Source of the DNA: a virus
Reading direction: 5' to 3' (one strand)
Length of the DNA stretch: 33,585 nucleotides
Virus record (IMG/VR): IMGVR_UViG_3300044464_000009
Span: 1 to 33,585 of that record
Positions 16,307 through 24,519 of this stretch are shown here, one piece after another. A program made the position numbers and the translations under genes. The notes beneath the pieces were generated by a model. That model worked only from the letters and a program-made list of their open reading frames with translations, did no database searches and was not told the DNA's origin. Position 1 is the stretch's first letter. Each line of letters begins with the position of its first letter.

Positions 16307-17563
16307 TTAGGCGCTAGCGCCTCGGGACTTCGCCTTCGCAACCAATTTCGCGAGGCTAGCCCTACGGCGCGTCTGACCGTCCATCGGTAGATCCGATGGA
16401 TCCCAGACGGGCTCCTTGGCTGCTTGCGCTGCTGGCTTCGTCGGAGCGGGACCTGTTGCTCCACCTGGTGACGTCGCTGGCTTAGCTGCTGCCGGGGCCT
16501 GTGGCGCCGGTGTCTGATAGCGGGCGACCACCTTGGCCGCCGCATCGAACTTGCGTTTGTAGAAGTTGTTTGCGTGCTCGGTGGCCGTCGCAAGATCTGG
16601 CTTCTGGCCGAGCTCCTGCTGAGCCTTGAGCACATCGAAAACGATCGCCTCGGCTGGGATCCCCTCGGTGATATCGAGGTCATGGAGATACGGATGCTGA
16701 GCGCGCGCCGGGGCGATCAGCTGACCGATGTTGGCGACGTACGCCTCCACCTGGCGCTCTTGCTCTACCTTCGCTGCCGCCTCGGCCGCTGCCTTCTGTT
16801 GCGCCTTGGTCAGCTCCCCAAACTTGGCCTCGCGTTGGTCAAGCTGAGCCTTGTACGCCTTGAGAGCGCGTAGACCCTTGCGGGATTCGAGCTGAGTCTT
16901 GACCTCGTCGGGCAGCTTGACCCCGAGTCCTCGCTCGCTGAGTTCGGTTACAAGGTCGGTAAGCGCCGTCTTGAGTTCGCCATCATCGGTTGAGCCATGG
17001 ATGTCTCGAAGCCAGCCCATGATGGCATCGGCCGGTCGCTCCACTAGAGCGGTGCGGTCCGGCAGCAACTTCTCTCGTTCTACGAGCAGAGCTTCGCGGG
17101 CGGCTATTGCGGCCTCACGCTCTGCCAGCTTGGGGTCTGGCGCAGGGGCAGCCGGGGCGACCCCTGGAATGGCTGGAAGCGGAACGGATGGCAGGGCAGG
17201 CATCCCAGGCGGGGGTGCAACCGGAACGACGGGAGCGGCGGCAACGGCCAAAACGGGCGCTGCAACTACGCTTGGCGCTACCGCCGCCGGAGTAGCTGCC
17301 GGGGTTACCGCCTCGGGCTCCGCCCCCATGGGCTCCAGCTCGGCTTCTTCTCCGACTCCGCCAAGCTCAACGACCTTGCGAAACGCCTCCCGGCTCTTAC
17401 CGGACCACACACGAGGGGCGCGCGGTCCAGCCTGTGGGTCATCGATAGCGTTGCTGTCGATCGCCCCGATCTTTTCGACCGGAACGATGGGGGCTTCGGA
17501 TGCCTCGACCGCAGGCGTCGGTGCCTCAACTGCTGGCTCGTAATCGCTATCGTCGCTCGGCAT
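16307..17563 (-). CDS. Capsid scaffolding protein, 418 aa
   Basis: The ATG at 17563 overlaps the portal stop (TGATG) and is preceded by AAGGAG; a GTG one codon upstream is ignored. The first 140 residues are acidic and then strongly Pro/Ala/Val-rich low complexity. Residues about 145-330 are highly charged helix and coiled coil (EREAAIAAREALLVERE, AQQKAAAEAAAKVEQE). The C-terminus is basic (RRRASLAKLVAKAKSRG), as in P22-type scaffolds whose basic tail binds the coat. Its place between portal and major capsid is the standard scaffold slot. The long Pro/Ala N-terminal arm is an addition of unknown role. Confidence 0.75.
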   Translation of the reverse strand: MPSDDSDYEPAVEAPTPAVEASEAPIVPVEKIGAIDSNAIDDPQAGPRAPRVWSGKSREAFRKVVELGGVGEEAELEPMGAEPEAVTPAATPAAVAPSVVAAPVLAVAAAPVVPVAPPPGMPALPSVPLPAIPGVAPAAPAPDPKLAEREAAIAAREALLVEREKLLPDRTALVERPADAIMGWLRDIHGSTDDGELKTALTDLVTELSERGLGVKLPDEVKTQLESRKGLRALKAYKAQLDQREAKFGELTKAQQKAAAEAAAKVEQERQVEAYVANIGQLIAPARAQHPYLHDLDITEGIPAEAIVFDVLKAQQELGQKPDLATATEHANNFYKRKFDAAAKVVARYQTPAPQAPAAAKPATSPGGATGPAPTKPAAQAAKEPVWDPSDLPMDGQTRRRASLAKLVAKAKSRGASA

Positions 17564-19611
17564 CACGAAACTCCTTGGGCAAGCATCATCGGATTCATTC
17601 CAGCCGCCATCTGCGCAGCACCTCCGCCCATCAAATCAGGGATCCCGGGCGGTCCAGCTGGCCCCATCGGACCGGGCGGACCCATTCCCCCAGGCATCAT
17701 TCCGGGCGGCGGTGCGCCAGGCCCCGGACCGGGAGCCCCAGGCGGCGGACCACCGGGAGCTGGCATATTCGGATCAGGCTGCGCAGCCTTCTTCTCTTCC
17801 CCATCCAGCATCTGGAGGAACCATCGGTAGCGACTCAGGTAACGGTCATCGGCTCGCTCCGCGAACGCGTTGTCATGCTCGCCCTTGATGACCTCGAGCG
17901 CGAGACCCGGAGGCGAGAGCATGTATGGGGTGGGGACGCAATCCTCGAGCGGTACGGTGAGATCGCCCAGCATTTCCGCGACGGCCTGTAGTGCCCGGAT
18001 GGGCCCGAGCAAATGGCGGTTCGCTGCGCTGAGGTCTGGCTCCTCGAACAAAGACGCTGTGATCAGCGGGTTGTTCAGGAATCCCGGGATCTTGGCCATG
18101 TCCTGCAGTGCATCCAGTTTGCCGGCGCGCGTCCCGGGGATGAAGTTCTCCGGTTCGATCGCGAGGTGGTACCCGCCTCCGTCAAAGTCGAACTTCTTCC
18201 AATCGATCTCGTCGATCCAGGATACGAGCGCACCCTTCAAATCGGCGTCCTTCTTGGCGTCGATCGCCAGATCCTTGGCCTCATCGAGCGTGCACTGACC
18301 GACGTCGACGCGCGCCATGGAGTACTGCAGATCGAACTGACCGAACCGGTCGCTCTGGATATCGTCCATCGTGTCGAGCGCCTTGCCAGATGCGTTCGGA
18401 CCGAGCGGGCTCTTACTCGCGGCGCTGGCCTGCGAGATTCCGCTGATCTCGTACATCTCCTGGATCAGCCAGCGCAACGAGTCCATCGCCTGCGTGCTCG
18501 CCGGATTCGGTGCCTCATAATCCGGCTTGGCCCCGTCGTACTCGACGATGGCAGGGTGTCGAGCGCGGAGATGGTTGTCGTTCACCTCGCTGCCGCGTTG
18601 CTTGAAGATCTTCAGGGAGCTCCCCCAGTAGAGGGCCTCCTGGTGATCGGTCCACAGTTCGTTCACCTTGTTCTGGCTGCCTGCGAGCTGTTGCACGAGT
18701 CCGATCCCGAGGAACCCGCGCAAGGACGGGGTCCACTGAATGCGCGCGATGGGATACCGCATCCGGTCCCACGGGCGTTCATCGAGCGGCCCCCCACGAT
18801 CGCGGATCGCGATCACCCGACGTCCATCCTCGGCTCCAGGGTATGAGGGCAACCGCCACCCCTTCACAACCTCAACCTGATCAGGATCGATCGGCGCATC
18901 GTAGTCGTATGGTGCCCAGACATCGCGTGTGGCAGGTGGAAGGTCGCGGATGCGCTTCGCCTCCGACGGGTACATCGCGCACAGCTGATCGCGATCGATC
19001 AGCCGTACACGGGCGATGGTCTTGGGCCACCCGTTGTGGCGCGGTTCCCCATCATCGAACACGAGTTCGGACCGGGGGAACTGTTCAGGTGTGACATCCC
19101 CGCCCCAACGGATCGCCTCGGCGAATCCATCCCCACGGATCACTGCGTCGCGCATCATCGACGGTAGCATCCGTTCGATCTGCGGGGTCCCCAGCTTGCG
19201 ACGCATCACACGGCTGGCGCGGCGCGCGTACAACTTCTCGCTGTACTCGGCGTCATCACAGCCGATGATCGGCATCGACCGGTGCTTGCCGATACGGCTA
19301 ACCACCGTGTCCACCATGGACTGGAGGATGTTCAGGTAGCTGGATGCTTTCGACTGTGCGCGAAGGAAATCCATCGCGGCAGTGCCTAGCCGTCGCCCGA
19401 CTGGTCGCCCCTCGTAGATAGCCTCATGGATCAGGTCCATCGCGTGGTAGCCGCGAAGATACGCGCGACGAACATCAGACCAGTTCCACAGGCAAGCCGC
19501 TGCATCGACACCCTCGAGTCGCCACCACCGGCGCCCGTCGCGAGTCGGCTCGGGTTCGTCTACAGCGCGACCAGGGCGCTGATCGGCGACGTCTTTGGGC
19601 TTACGTTTCAG
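17563..19611 (-). CDS. Portal protein, 625-682 aa, with probable non-ATG start
   Basis: This is the dodecameric head vertex protein through which DNA is packaged and ejected. The core contains a helical N-terminal region, the clip and wing segments (IARIQWTPSLRGFLGIGLVQQL, then QNKVNELWTDHQEAL) and a long helix region (DSLRWLIQEMYEISG). The C-terminal 90 residues are collagen-like Gly/Pro (PPGPMGPAGPPG). The first ATG is at 19440, but the same frame is open upstream to 19641 and reads clearly coding residues (GRRWWRLEGVDAAACLWNW, then SDVRRAYLRGYHA). The best available initiation codon is CTG at 19611, giving MKRKPKDVAD, without a clear ribosome site. I annotate from there but mark the start unsure; a +1 shift from the overlapping P-loop gene is another route. 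Confidence 0.8.
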   Translation of the reverse strand: MKRKPKDVADQRPGRAVDEPEPTRDGRRWWRLEGVDAAACLWNWSDVRRAYLRGYHAMDLIHEAIYEGRPVGRRLGTAAMDFLRAQSKASSYLNILQSMVDTVVSRIGKHRSMPIIGCDDAEYSEKLYARRASRVMRRKLGTPQIERMLPSMMRDAVIRGDGFAEAIRWGGDVTPEQFPRSELVFDDGEPRHNGWPKTIARVRLIDRDQLCAMYPSEAKRIRDLPPATRDVWAPYDYDAPIDPDQVEVVKGWRLPSYPGAEDGRRVIAIRDRGGPLDERPWDRMRYPIARIQWTPSLRGFLGIGLVQQLAGSQNKVNELWTDHQEALYWGSSLKIFKQRGSEVNDNHLRARHPAIVEYDGAKPDYEAPNPASTQAMDSLRWLIQEMYEISGISQASAASKSPLGPNASGKALDTMDDIQSDRFGQFDLQYSMARVDVGQCTLDEAKDLAIDAKKDADLKGALVSWIDEIDWKKFDFDGGGYHLAIEPENFIPGTRAGKLDALQDMAKIPGFLNNPLITASLFEEPDLSAANRHLLGPIRALQAVAEMLGDLTVPLEDCVPTPYMLSPPGLALEVIKGEHDNAFAERADDRYLSRYRWFLQMLDGEEKKAAQPDPNMPAPGGPPPGAPGPGPGAPPPGMMPGGMGPPGPMGPAGPPGIPDLMGGGAAQMAAGMNPMMLAQGVS

Positions 19612-20137
19612 ACATGGACGAGCGCGGCCGCTGGGGCGCTGTCATGGGTGCATGTTCGTCATGGCGGTGGCCGTCGCATGACAGCCATCGCTTGCCGCAT
19701 CTCGGACAGCCGATGATGCCAACGCCGTCCGCATGCAGCCAGTCCTCGATCTCCTGCCAGACGCTCTCCTCGCCCTTGGCCATCGCGGCCTGCCCCTTGG
19801 ACAGCGCGACGTGCGGCGTCGTCAACCGGATCACGCGGTCCACCGGCGGACGTTCACCGGGATGCTGGTCGCGCCACTTCCGCAGGGCGCGCGACACGGC
19901 CACGCCCTCGATAATCCACGGGCCGTCCTCGTCGAGCCATGTGGCAACCTCAGCGGACGCTGCAGACCAGTCGAGCTTGCCGATCAGGTCGTCGGTGTGG
20001 CGGACGAACAGCTCCGATCGACGTGGCCCGCCGAACGTCGCCGACGGCGTGCCCCAGTCGGTCACGGTCGAGTCGCCAACCAGCTGCATCGCCAGCGTCG
20101 TCTTGCCCGTGCGCGGCCCGCCGGCGATGCAGATCAC
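19601..20137 (-). CDS. P-loop kinase-like protein with C-terminal Cys ribbon, 178 aa
   Basis: The start is the GTG at 20137, overlapping the previous stop as GTGA, so the Walker A motif lies at the extreme N-terminus (ICIAGGPRTGKTTLAM). A longer ATG frame would overlap the preceding gene completely. A hydrophobic strand ending in an acidic residue, GPWIIEGVAV, looks like the Walker B or substrate strand of small nucleotide/polynucleotide kinases. RVIRLTTPHVALSKGQAAMA resembles the region after it, without a clear LID. Residues about 140-160 hold CPRCGKRWLSCDGHRHDEH, a probable zinc site. It lies between terminase and portal, an unusual place. Substrate unknown: nucleotide, nucleic acid end or a packaging-related target are all possible. 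Confidence 0.7.
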   Translation of the reverse strand: MICIAGGPRTGKTTLAMQLVGDSTVTDWGTPSATFGGPRRSELFVRHTDDLIGKLDWSAASAEVATWLDEDGPWIIEGVAVSRALRKWRDQHPGERPPVDRVIRLTTPHVALSKGQAAMAKGEESVWQEIEDWLHADGVGIIGCPRCGKRWLSCDGHRHDEHAPMTAPQRPRSSMSET

Positions 20138-20343
20138 CGCGTCGCCTTGGCGGTGCGATGGACGCGCTCTCCGGTCATCGACTCGAGACGCTGGACGAGC
20201 GACGAACTGATACACGGAAGCACTTCGGAAGCCGGCACGTGCACGATGCACCCGTCTGGTAAGACGCACGCGAACGCGGCGCCGTGGACCTTCCGGTCCC
20301 GGTCGACCTTCATCGCCGTGTGCTCATCGATGGTAGCCAGCAT
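20134..20343 (-). CDS. Small hypothetical protein, 69 aa
   Basis: The start is the ATG at 20343, placed by a GGAGGT seven bases upstream; a GTG at 20352 overlapping the previous stop would sit inside that site. The product (MLATIDEHTAMKVDRDRK, then ACVLPDGCIVHVPASEV) has a beta-rich middle with two Cys and a basic helical C-terminus. It overlaps the start of the P-loop gene by four bases. No family is recognised. The location suggests co-translation with the kinase-like protein. Confidence 0.6.
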   Translation of the reverse strand: MLATIDEHTAMKVDRDRKVHGAAFACVLPDGCIVHVPASEVLPCISSSLVQRLESMTGERVHRTAKATR

Positions 20344-20348
20344 TGCGC

Positions 20349-20639
20349 TCACCTCCGACCTACCGCGGGTTGCAGTTCCCCAACCGGGATCCCCGAGTCT
20401 TCGAGCATTGCCTTGATCTCGGGGCTCATGGCGTCATCGTAGATCCCGCCGCGCCTTGCCTCTAGTCGGGGCTCCCTCTCTGGCGCGATCTGCTGACGGA
20501 GTTCGACATGGCATGTCCCTACCGTCACAGACGCGACCTGCATCCCAGCGCCGGACACCCAGGACAACACCGCGCAGACCTGTGCGGCGTCACCGGTAAG
20601 CTCCATAGCCACCGTATGGTCCTCTGTCGTCTTGCTCAC
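20349..20639 (-). CDS. Small hypothetical protein overlapping terL, 96 aa
   Basis: The ORF overlaps the end of the large terminase by about 50 bases. I choose the GTG at 20639 (MSKTTEDHTVAMEL) because an AGG lies about six bases upstream; the alternative ATG at 20606 has no ribosome site. The protein has a hydrophobic N-terminal half (AAQVCAVLSWVSGAGMQVASV), then a charged helix and a MSPEIKAMLEDSGIPVGE segment. A much longer frame to 20861 is only a shadow of terminase codons. No function can be assigned. Confidence 0.55.
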   Translation of the reverse strand: MSKTTEDHTVAMELTGDAAQVCAVLSWVSGAGMQVASVTVGTCHVELRQQIAPEREPRLEARRGGIYDDAMSPEIKAMLEDSGIPVGELQPAVGRR

Positions 20640-22242
20640 AGTTCGCCTGCTCAAGTTCTCGTTCCTCTTGTAGCACCCATTCCGCGGTACCTGGAAGGAT
20701 TTTCTTTGCTTCTGGCCGGAACCGGTGATGGTAGCTGTGCCGGTGGGCGTAGAGACCAGCATCGGATGCATGGTTCGGCGTGGTCGGGTCTTCGACCATC
20801 TTCCCAGTGGCCGACACGAGGATTGACCAGTGATGCACGAGCCACTCGCCGAGTAGCACACCGCCCTCGCGGACCTTGATTCTTCCGTTCAAGATGTCGG
20901 TGTTGAGCATCTGTACTGCGCCGTATTTGTTTGACTTTTCCGCCTCTATGACAGGCAGCTTGTACCGGTCAACCCAGGTCTTCGACCACCCCTTGACAGC
21001 CGGTTTCCCCCCGCCTCCCGCATCCGCCACCGTGATAGAGATGACCACGCTTTCGCGGACCTCGATCATGTAGGAGCCCATCTGATCGTAGTCGAGGCCG
21101 GACCTCGAGAACGATGCCACCTCGTACAGAACTGGATCCTTGAGGGACCATGCCCACAGCACGAACGCGTATGGGTCGCGGGTTCCTAGGTCATTGCCGA
21201 ACGCACAGAAGTACTGCCGACCCTCCGTGAACCCAGGCAGGTCGCGCATCGCCGCTTCGATGTCCGGGAAGCCATCCGGGCGGGTCCGGGCTGGCGCGTA
21301 GCAGAGCTCGTGCAGCGGCACCTTGTGCGCGGCATACACGTGGTTGCTGTCCTCGTGGACCCACTCCCCGAACCCCTCGCGAAGCATCGTGGGGGAGTCG
21401 AGCGGGGCGACATCTGATCCGCCAAGCAACTCCTGTAGGTCGAGCATCCCGCGCACGTGGCGCGCGCCCATGATTTCCGCCGACAGTTCGCCCTCGAGAT
21501 GCGGTCCGCTGATCACCTCCTCTACGCCAGCTATCACGTACCAATCACCGTTCTTCAACATGGCCCGACCGAAGAACGGGTTTGCCATGAGGTTCCAGTG
21601 ATGCACGGACCAATTCTTGAGCCGCGCCTTGAGCGTCGGTTGAGTTACCTTCCAGAACAATCCGCTCATGTTGCGTACCGGCGTTCCGGTAAGCCGCAAC
21701 CGACCGCGGTAGTCGAGCAGCGTGGGCATCAGGACGTCGCGGATGGTGTCCTCGAGCTTCGTCGGAATCTTCTGCGCTTCGTCCCACCACACTTTGTGAT
21801 ATGGCAGACCGAGCGCGCGGGAAACACCTGACTCATCATCGGCGCCCATCAGGTAGATCCAACTGTCCAGATCAGGAAAGTGGATCGTGAGTTCGGTCTC
21901 GTTCGGGATCGCGTTCAGCTTGTGCCGCTCAACGAGCGACTTCATCCCGTCGCCGCGCGCTCCGATCCACGCGAGCTTGCGCGCCTCCGCCCGCGTGCTG
22001 TTCAAATACAAAAAACGTCCGTGCTTCGTCCGCATAGCATCGCGGACGAAATCCCGGTTGCCGCCGCGGGTCTTACCAGCTCGACGTCCGCAGACAGCTG
22101 CCGTTAACCGAGCCGAGTCCTCATAGAACGCGCGTTGTTCGGGGAACCACTCCACGGTGAAGTCGTCCGATACTTTGCCCCGTTCCTGACGCAGCTTGCG
22201 CTCGGCTAGAAGTCGTGCCGCCCGGTCGCGATCGATCGGCAT
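20590..22242 (-). CDS. terL: Terminase large subunit, 550 aa
   Basis: This is the packaging motor and headful nuclease. The ATPase domain has Walker A CGRRAGKT (residues 51-58), Walker B KVWWDEAQ (150-157) and the coupling motif LTGTP (184-188). The C-terminal RNase H-like nuclease shows its acidic residues in FGNDLG (D351), ITVADAG (D407) and NHASDAGLYAH (H491, D494). All key residues are present, so the enzyme looks intact. The tail ends in a Gly/Tyr-rich stretch (GPYGGYGAYR). The ATG at 22242 has AAAGG close upstream. No small subunit is certain; candidates are the 156-aa gene just upstream and the 129-aa gene at 30432-30821. Confidence 0.93.
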   Translation of the reverse strand: MPIDRDRAARLLAERKLRQERGKVSDDFTVEWFPEQRAFYEDSARLTAAVCGRRAGKTRGGNRDFVRDAMRTKHGRFLYLNSTRAEARKLAWIGARGDGMKSLVERHKLNAIPNETELTIHFPDLDSWIYLMGADDESGVSRALGLPYHKVWWDEAQKIPTKLEDTIRDVLMPTLLDYRGRLRLTGTPVRNMSGLFWKVTQPTLKARLKNWSVHHWNLMANPFFGRAMLKNGDWYVIAGVEEVISGPHLEGELSAEIMGARHVRGMLDLQELLGGSDVAPLDSPTMLREGFGEWVHEDSNHVYAAHKVPLHELCYAPARTRPDGFPDIEAAMRDLPGFTEGRQYFCAFGNDLGTRDPYAFVLWAWSLKDPVLYEVASFSRSGLDYDQMGSYMIEVRESVVISITVADAGGGGKPAVKGWSKTWVDRYKLPVIEAEKSNKYGAVQMLNTDILNGRIKVREGGVLLGEWLVHHWSILVSATGKMVEDPTTPNHASDAGLYAHRHSYHHRFRPEAKKILPGTAEWVLQEERELEQANCEQDDRGPYGGYGAYR

Positions 22243-22248
22243 GCCCTT

Positions 22249-22530
22249 TCAGTTTTCCGCGAGACTCGCGCTGTCCACATCGATGATGTCGACCTTTTTG
22301 CCCTGCAGGCGAAGCGCGATGTTCGCTGAATCCCCACACATCACGATGCGGAGCAAGCACTGGTCACATGTCGCCTTCTGGATGTTCGTTGGGTCGCGAT
22401 GCCAGGCGTCCTGTTTGAGTGCATGCCCGCGCGAACCACAGAACGTGCGCCCGTCGTACATCTCGACGTGGATCGCACCGAGCGTGCGGATGTCTTCATC
22501 GTTCGGAGGTGACTCGGATGACACGGTCAT
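22249..22530 (-). CDS. Small Cys-containing protein, possible zinc ribbon, 93 aa
   Basis: The start is the ATG at 22530 (MTVSSESPPNDED), overlapping the upstream stop as TGATG and preceded by GGAG; a longer frame to 22605 has no ribosome site. Residues in GRTFCGSRGHALKQD and KATCDQCLLRIVMCGD give four or more Cys (C..CxxC) with nearby His, in the pattern of small phage zinc ribbons. The C-terminus is an acidic tail. It lies immediately before the terminase gene. Function is unknown, and zinc binding is predicted from spacing only. Confidence 0.65.
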   Translation of the reverse strand: MTVSSESPPNDEDIRTLGAIHVEMYDGRTFCGSRGHALKQDAWHRDPTNIQKATCDQCLLRIVMCGDSANIALRLQGKKVDIIDVDSASLAEN

Positions 22531-23000
22531 CACTCGTCTCCGCGACCGGAACCGGGCTTGCGTTCTGGGACGTCGTTGGCTGGTCCAGGGACCATTGCCC
22601 TGCAAAGCACTTCGATGGCCTTGTGCAGCGCAGCCTTGGCCTCGGCGTGCGCGTTCTGAGCCTCGAGAGCCATACGGCTTGCCTCGCTCAACGCTAGGTA
22701 CGCTACCGCCTCCGGTCCAGAAAGAGTCACCGTCGGGTCACGGTCCATACCGCGGAACTTGTCGATGGAGTCCAGCCGAATCGAATGATCCACAGCATAG
22801 TCGACCTCCTTCAGTGCCTTCGCGAAGGAGCTCCCCATCTCGCGAACCGCGGCGGTCTGCTGCATATGGGCGTCCGAGAGTTGAGCCTCGAGTTCCGCAT
22901 CGAGCGGAACCCCACGCGCCGCCTCGATCAGGCTTGCGGTGTGCGCGTCTCGCTTGGGTAGGCTGGTCATTCTCTCAACCTCAGCCGTGTTGTCGCTCAT
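22530..23000 (-). CDS. Helical protein upstream of terL, possible small terminase, 156 aa
   Basis: The ATG at 23000 overlaps the preceding stop (ATGA), with GGGAGAA just upstream. The product is acidic and helical (LDAELEAQLSDAHMQQTAAV, then ALEAQNAHAEAKAALHKAIE), about the size of a small terminase subunit and in a common position for one, one gene before terL. I see no confident helix-turn-helix, so this is only a candidate. The C-terminus is charged and disordered (PERKPGSGRGDE). Alternatives are a generic helical virion or assembly protein. Confidence 0.6.
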   Translation of the reverse strand: MSDNTAEVERMTSLPKRDAHTASLIEAARGVPLDAELEAQLSDAHMQQTAAVREMGSSFAKALKEVDYAVDHSIRLDSIDKFRGMDRDPTVTLSGPEAVAYLALSEASRMALEAQNAHAEAKAALHKAIEVLCRAMVPGPANDVPERKPGSGRGDE

Positions 23001-23224
23001 TTCTCCCGACCCTTCCCGAACGTGGTCCCAGGGAGAACGCCTGGGATCCCGGGTCGCCCCTTGACCGGGAGGCTCGCGGTGAAGGCCTCTGGTGTTTCCG
23101 CGGGATCCGACGACATCTCGGGGTCAGCGTTGCCAGGCATCACCTTGGCAGCGGCGATCTGTTCCTTGGCCTCGGGGGTACGCTTGGCCACCGTGCGCGT
23201 GGCGTAGTCCGGCTTGTCGCTCAT
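22997..23224 (-). CDS. Small protein, paralogue of its neighbour, 75 aa
   Basis: It starts at the ATG at 23224 in an overlap with the upstream stop. The N-terminal block AKRTPEAKEQIAAAKVMPGN matches PKRTQDAQDQISTARDMPAN of the next gene upstream (23221-23412) at most positions, indicating duplication of a short helix motif. The rest is Pro/Gly-rich and probably disordered (VKGRPGIPGVLPGTTFGKG). No family is recognised. The helix could be a small interaction or DNA-binding element, but nothing more can be said. Confidence 0.6.
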   Translation of the reverse strand: MSDKPDYATRTVAKRTPEAKEQIAAAKVMPGNADPEMSSDPAETPEAFTASLPVKGRPGIPGVLPGTTFGKGREK

Positions 23225-23412
23225 CGCCCGTACCCCGGGAGCTTGCTGGGCGCGCCAGGATGAGCCGGCGTAGGTCGCTCGGCGTCCTTGCAGGCCTCGG
23301 ACTCGGGCGCGGCGTTCTTACCCCGGTTCATGCCGGTCCCGCTGGTCCAGTTCGCGGGCATGTCTCGGGCGGTCGAGATCTGATCTTGAGCGTCTTGCGT
23401 TCGCTTGGGCAT
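23221..23412 (-). CDS. Small protein, paralogue of its neighbour, 63 aa
   Basis: The start ATG at 23412 follows AGGAG with five-base spacing. A longer frame to 23556 runs through the next gene and is rejected. It begins MPKRTQDAQDQISTARDMPAN, the shared block with the 75-aa protein that follows it. The remainder is Gly/Asn/Pro-rich (TSGTGMNRGKN, PAHPGAPSKLPGYGR) and likely disordered. Function is unknown. Confidence 0.6.
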   Translation of the reverse strand: MPKRTQDAQDQISTARDMPANWTSGTGMNRGKNAAPESEACKDAERPTPAHPGAPSKLPGYGR

Positions 23413-23414
23413 GT

Positions 23415-23582
23415 TCACTCCTGGGTTTCGTACTTCGCGCAGTATACCGGGTAGCACCGGGCGCAGTGGTAGAACATCGTCTCGATGCCATCCTCGACAC
23501 GAGATGGTCTCGCGTCCGCCTGGTAGGGGCAACCTGACTTGGTCGGACCGATGCATTTTCCGCTTGGGTTCAGGTTGAGCAC
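23415..23582 (-). CDS. Small Cys-rich protein, probable zinc-binding, 55 aa
   Basis: The best start is the GTG at 23582, overlapping the end of the 83-aa gene, with AGG nine bases upstream. The frame is open further up to 23756, but that part overlaps the other gene entirely. The product has KCIGPTKSGCPYQ and FYHCARCYPVYCAKYE, six Cys in CxxC and CxxxxC spacings, as in small metal-binding proteins. It lies just upstream of the duplicated pair. Start is uncertain and function unknown. Confidence 0.5.
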   Translation of the reverse strand: MLNLNPSGKCIGPTKSGCPYQADARPSRVEDGIETMFYHCARCYPVYCAKYETQE

Positions 23583-23821
23583 TTCGGATGCCTGGCGAGC
23601 AATGGATTTGGTCGGTATGACATCTCCTGGATCACCGACTTCGGGTAGCACTCGCGCAGCACCTCGTCGTTCCACCCGGAACTGGACGTAGTCTCCAGCG
23701 CCATGATTCGTAGGTACGCCCTGCGCCAGCGCTGCAAGGCTCGCGGATTTGACCACGGCGGTGGAAGACCTAACTCGGAGAGTTGCTCACACCGTTCGAT
23801 GGCTCGCTTCGCGTTCACCAT
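23570..23821 (-). CDS. Small hypothetical helical protein, 83 aa
   Basis: GGAGGA lies six bases before the ATG at 23821, which overlaps the preceding stop. The N-terminal half is helical (NAKRAIERCEQLSELGLP, then NPRALQRWRRAYLRIMALE), the C-terminal half less ordered with two Cys. It has a basic, Trp-containing helix that could bind nucleic acid, which is a guess. No family is recognised. It is translated just before the Cys-rich 55-aa product. Confidence 0.6.
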   Translation of the reverse strand: MVNAKRAIERCEQLSELGLPPPWSNPRALQRWRRAYLRIMALETTSSSGWNDEVLRECYPKSVIQEMSYRPNPLLARHPKCST

Positions 23822-24519
23822 TCGCAGTCCTCCGCGTCGAGGGGCATCATGACCTGGTTTTGTTTGTGCTCGACGTTGGCCGCCGAGCTCGCCGCGACCT
23901 TGGCACGGAGCTCAGCGGACCAGTGCGCGCTGACCGCGGCGCGCTGGATGTCAGACATGATCAGGCGACACGCCCTTGGCCCTCCGGTCTCGGCTCGGTT
24001 GCGCTGATCCCAGGACAACAGGTTGCGCAACGTCTGGCCGTCGTACTCGACGTCCAGCGGGCCGGTGACCGCTGGTGACAGCGGGTCACGAATTGTGACC
24101 GAACCATCCGGAATCTCCGGTTGGTTCATCTTCACGTCGCCTGCCTCGGTCCAATCGGTTTCCAGGATAAGGTTCCCTCCCTCGGAGTGGATTCTGAGCA
24201 CCCTGCTATGGGTCGTTGGATGTAGCGGTCGGTAGCCAACGCGCTTCGTGGGGCAGTAGTGGTTCGTCATGTCGTGTCCAAGCCACCAACGGATCTCGCA
24301 CTTCGGGCACTCCAGCATCTCACAGAGGTACCCGCTTGGAGCGAGAGCGTCCGGTACCAGCTTGACCCTACCGAATTGCGTACCTAGCGTGCATGGCTCG
24401 GAAACATCGAACCCGCTCACCACGAAGACGAGGTTGTCCGGTAGCCTGAGGTTGCGCTCACAGTACGACGTCGTCCAGTCCTCTATCTTCTCGAACAATT
24501 GTTTTAGGGTGTCCCTCAC
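23815..24519 (-). CDS. Hypothetical protein with Cys/His cluster, 234 aa
   Basis: It begins with GTG at 24519 (GTGA overlap) behind a purine-rich GGGGGGAAGAA. The first 50 residues form a mixed domain with FVVSGFDVSEP. Then ECPKCEIRWWLGHDMTNHYC gives a CxxC...H...HxC cluster resembling a zinc finger. A beta-rich section follows (LRIHSEGGNLILETDW, EIPDGSVTIRDPLSP). The last third is helical (SDIQRAAVSAHWSAELRAK). Many details suggest a folded, probably metal-binding phage protein, but I recognise no family, so role is open. Confidence 0.65.
   Translation of the reverse strand: MRDTLKQLFEKIEDWTTSYCERNLRLPDNLVFVVSGFDVSEPCTLGTQFGRVKLVPDALAPSGYLCEMLECPKCEIRWWLGHDMTNHYCPTKRVGYRPLHPTTHSRVLRIHSEGGNLILETDWTEAGDVKMNQPEIPDGSVTIRDPLSPAVTGPLDVEYDGQTLRNLLSWDQRNRAETGGPRACRLIMSDIQRAAVSAHWSAELRAKVAASSAANVEHKQNQVMMPLDAEDCEW

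Noticed and set aside
22196-23263. 355-aa plus-strand ORF
   Set aside because: Low-complexity Arg/Pro/Ser translation antisense to four tightly overlapping minus-strand genes.
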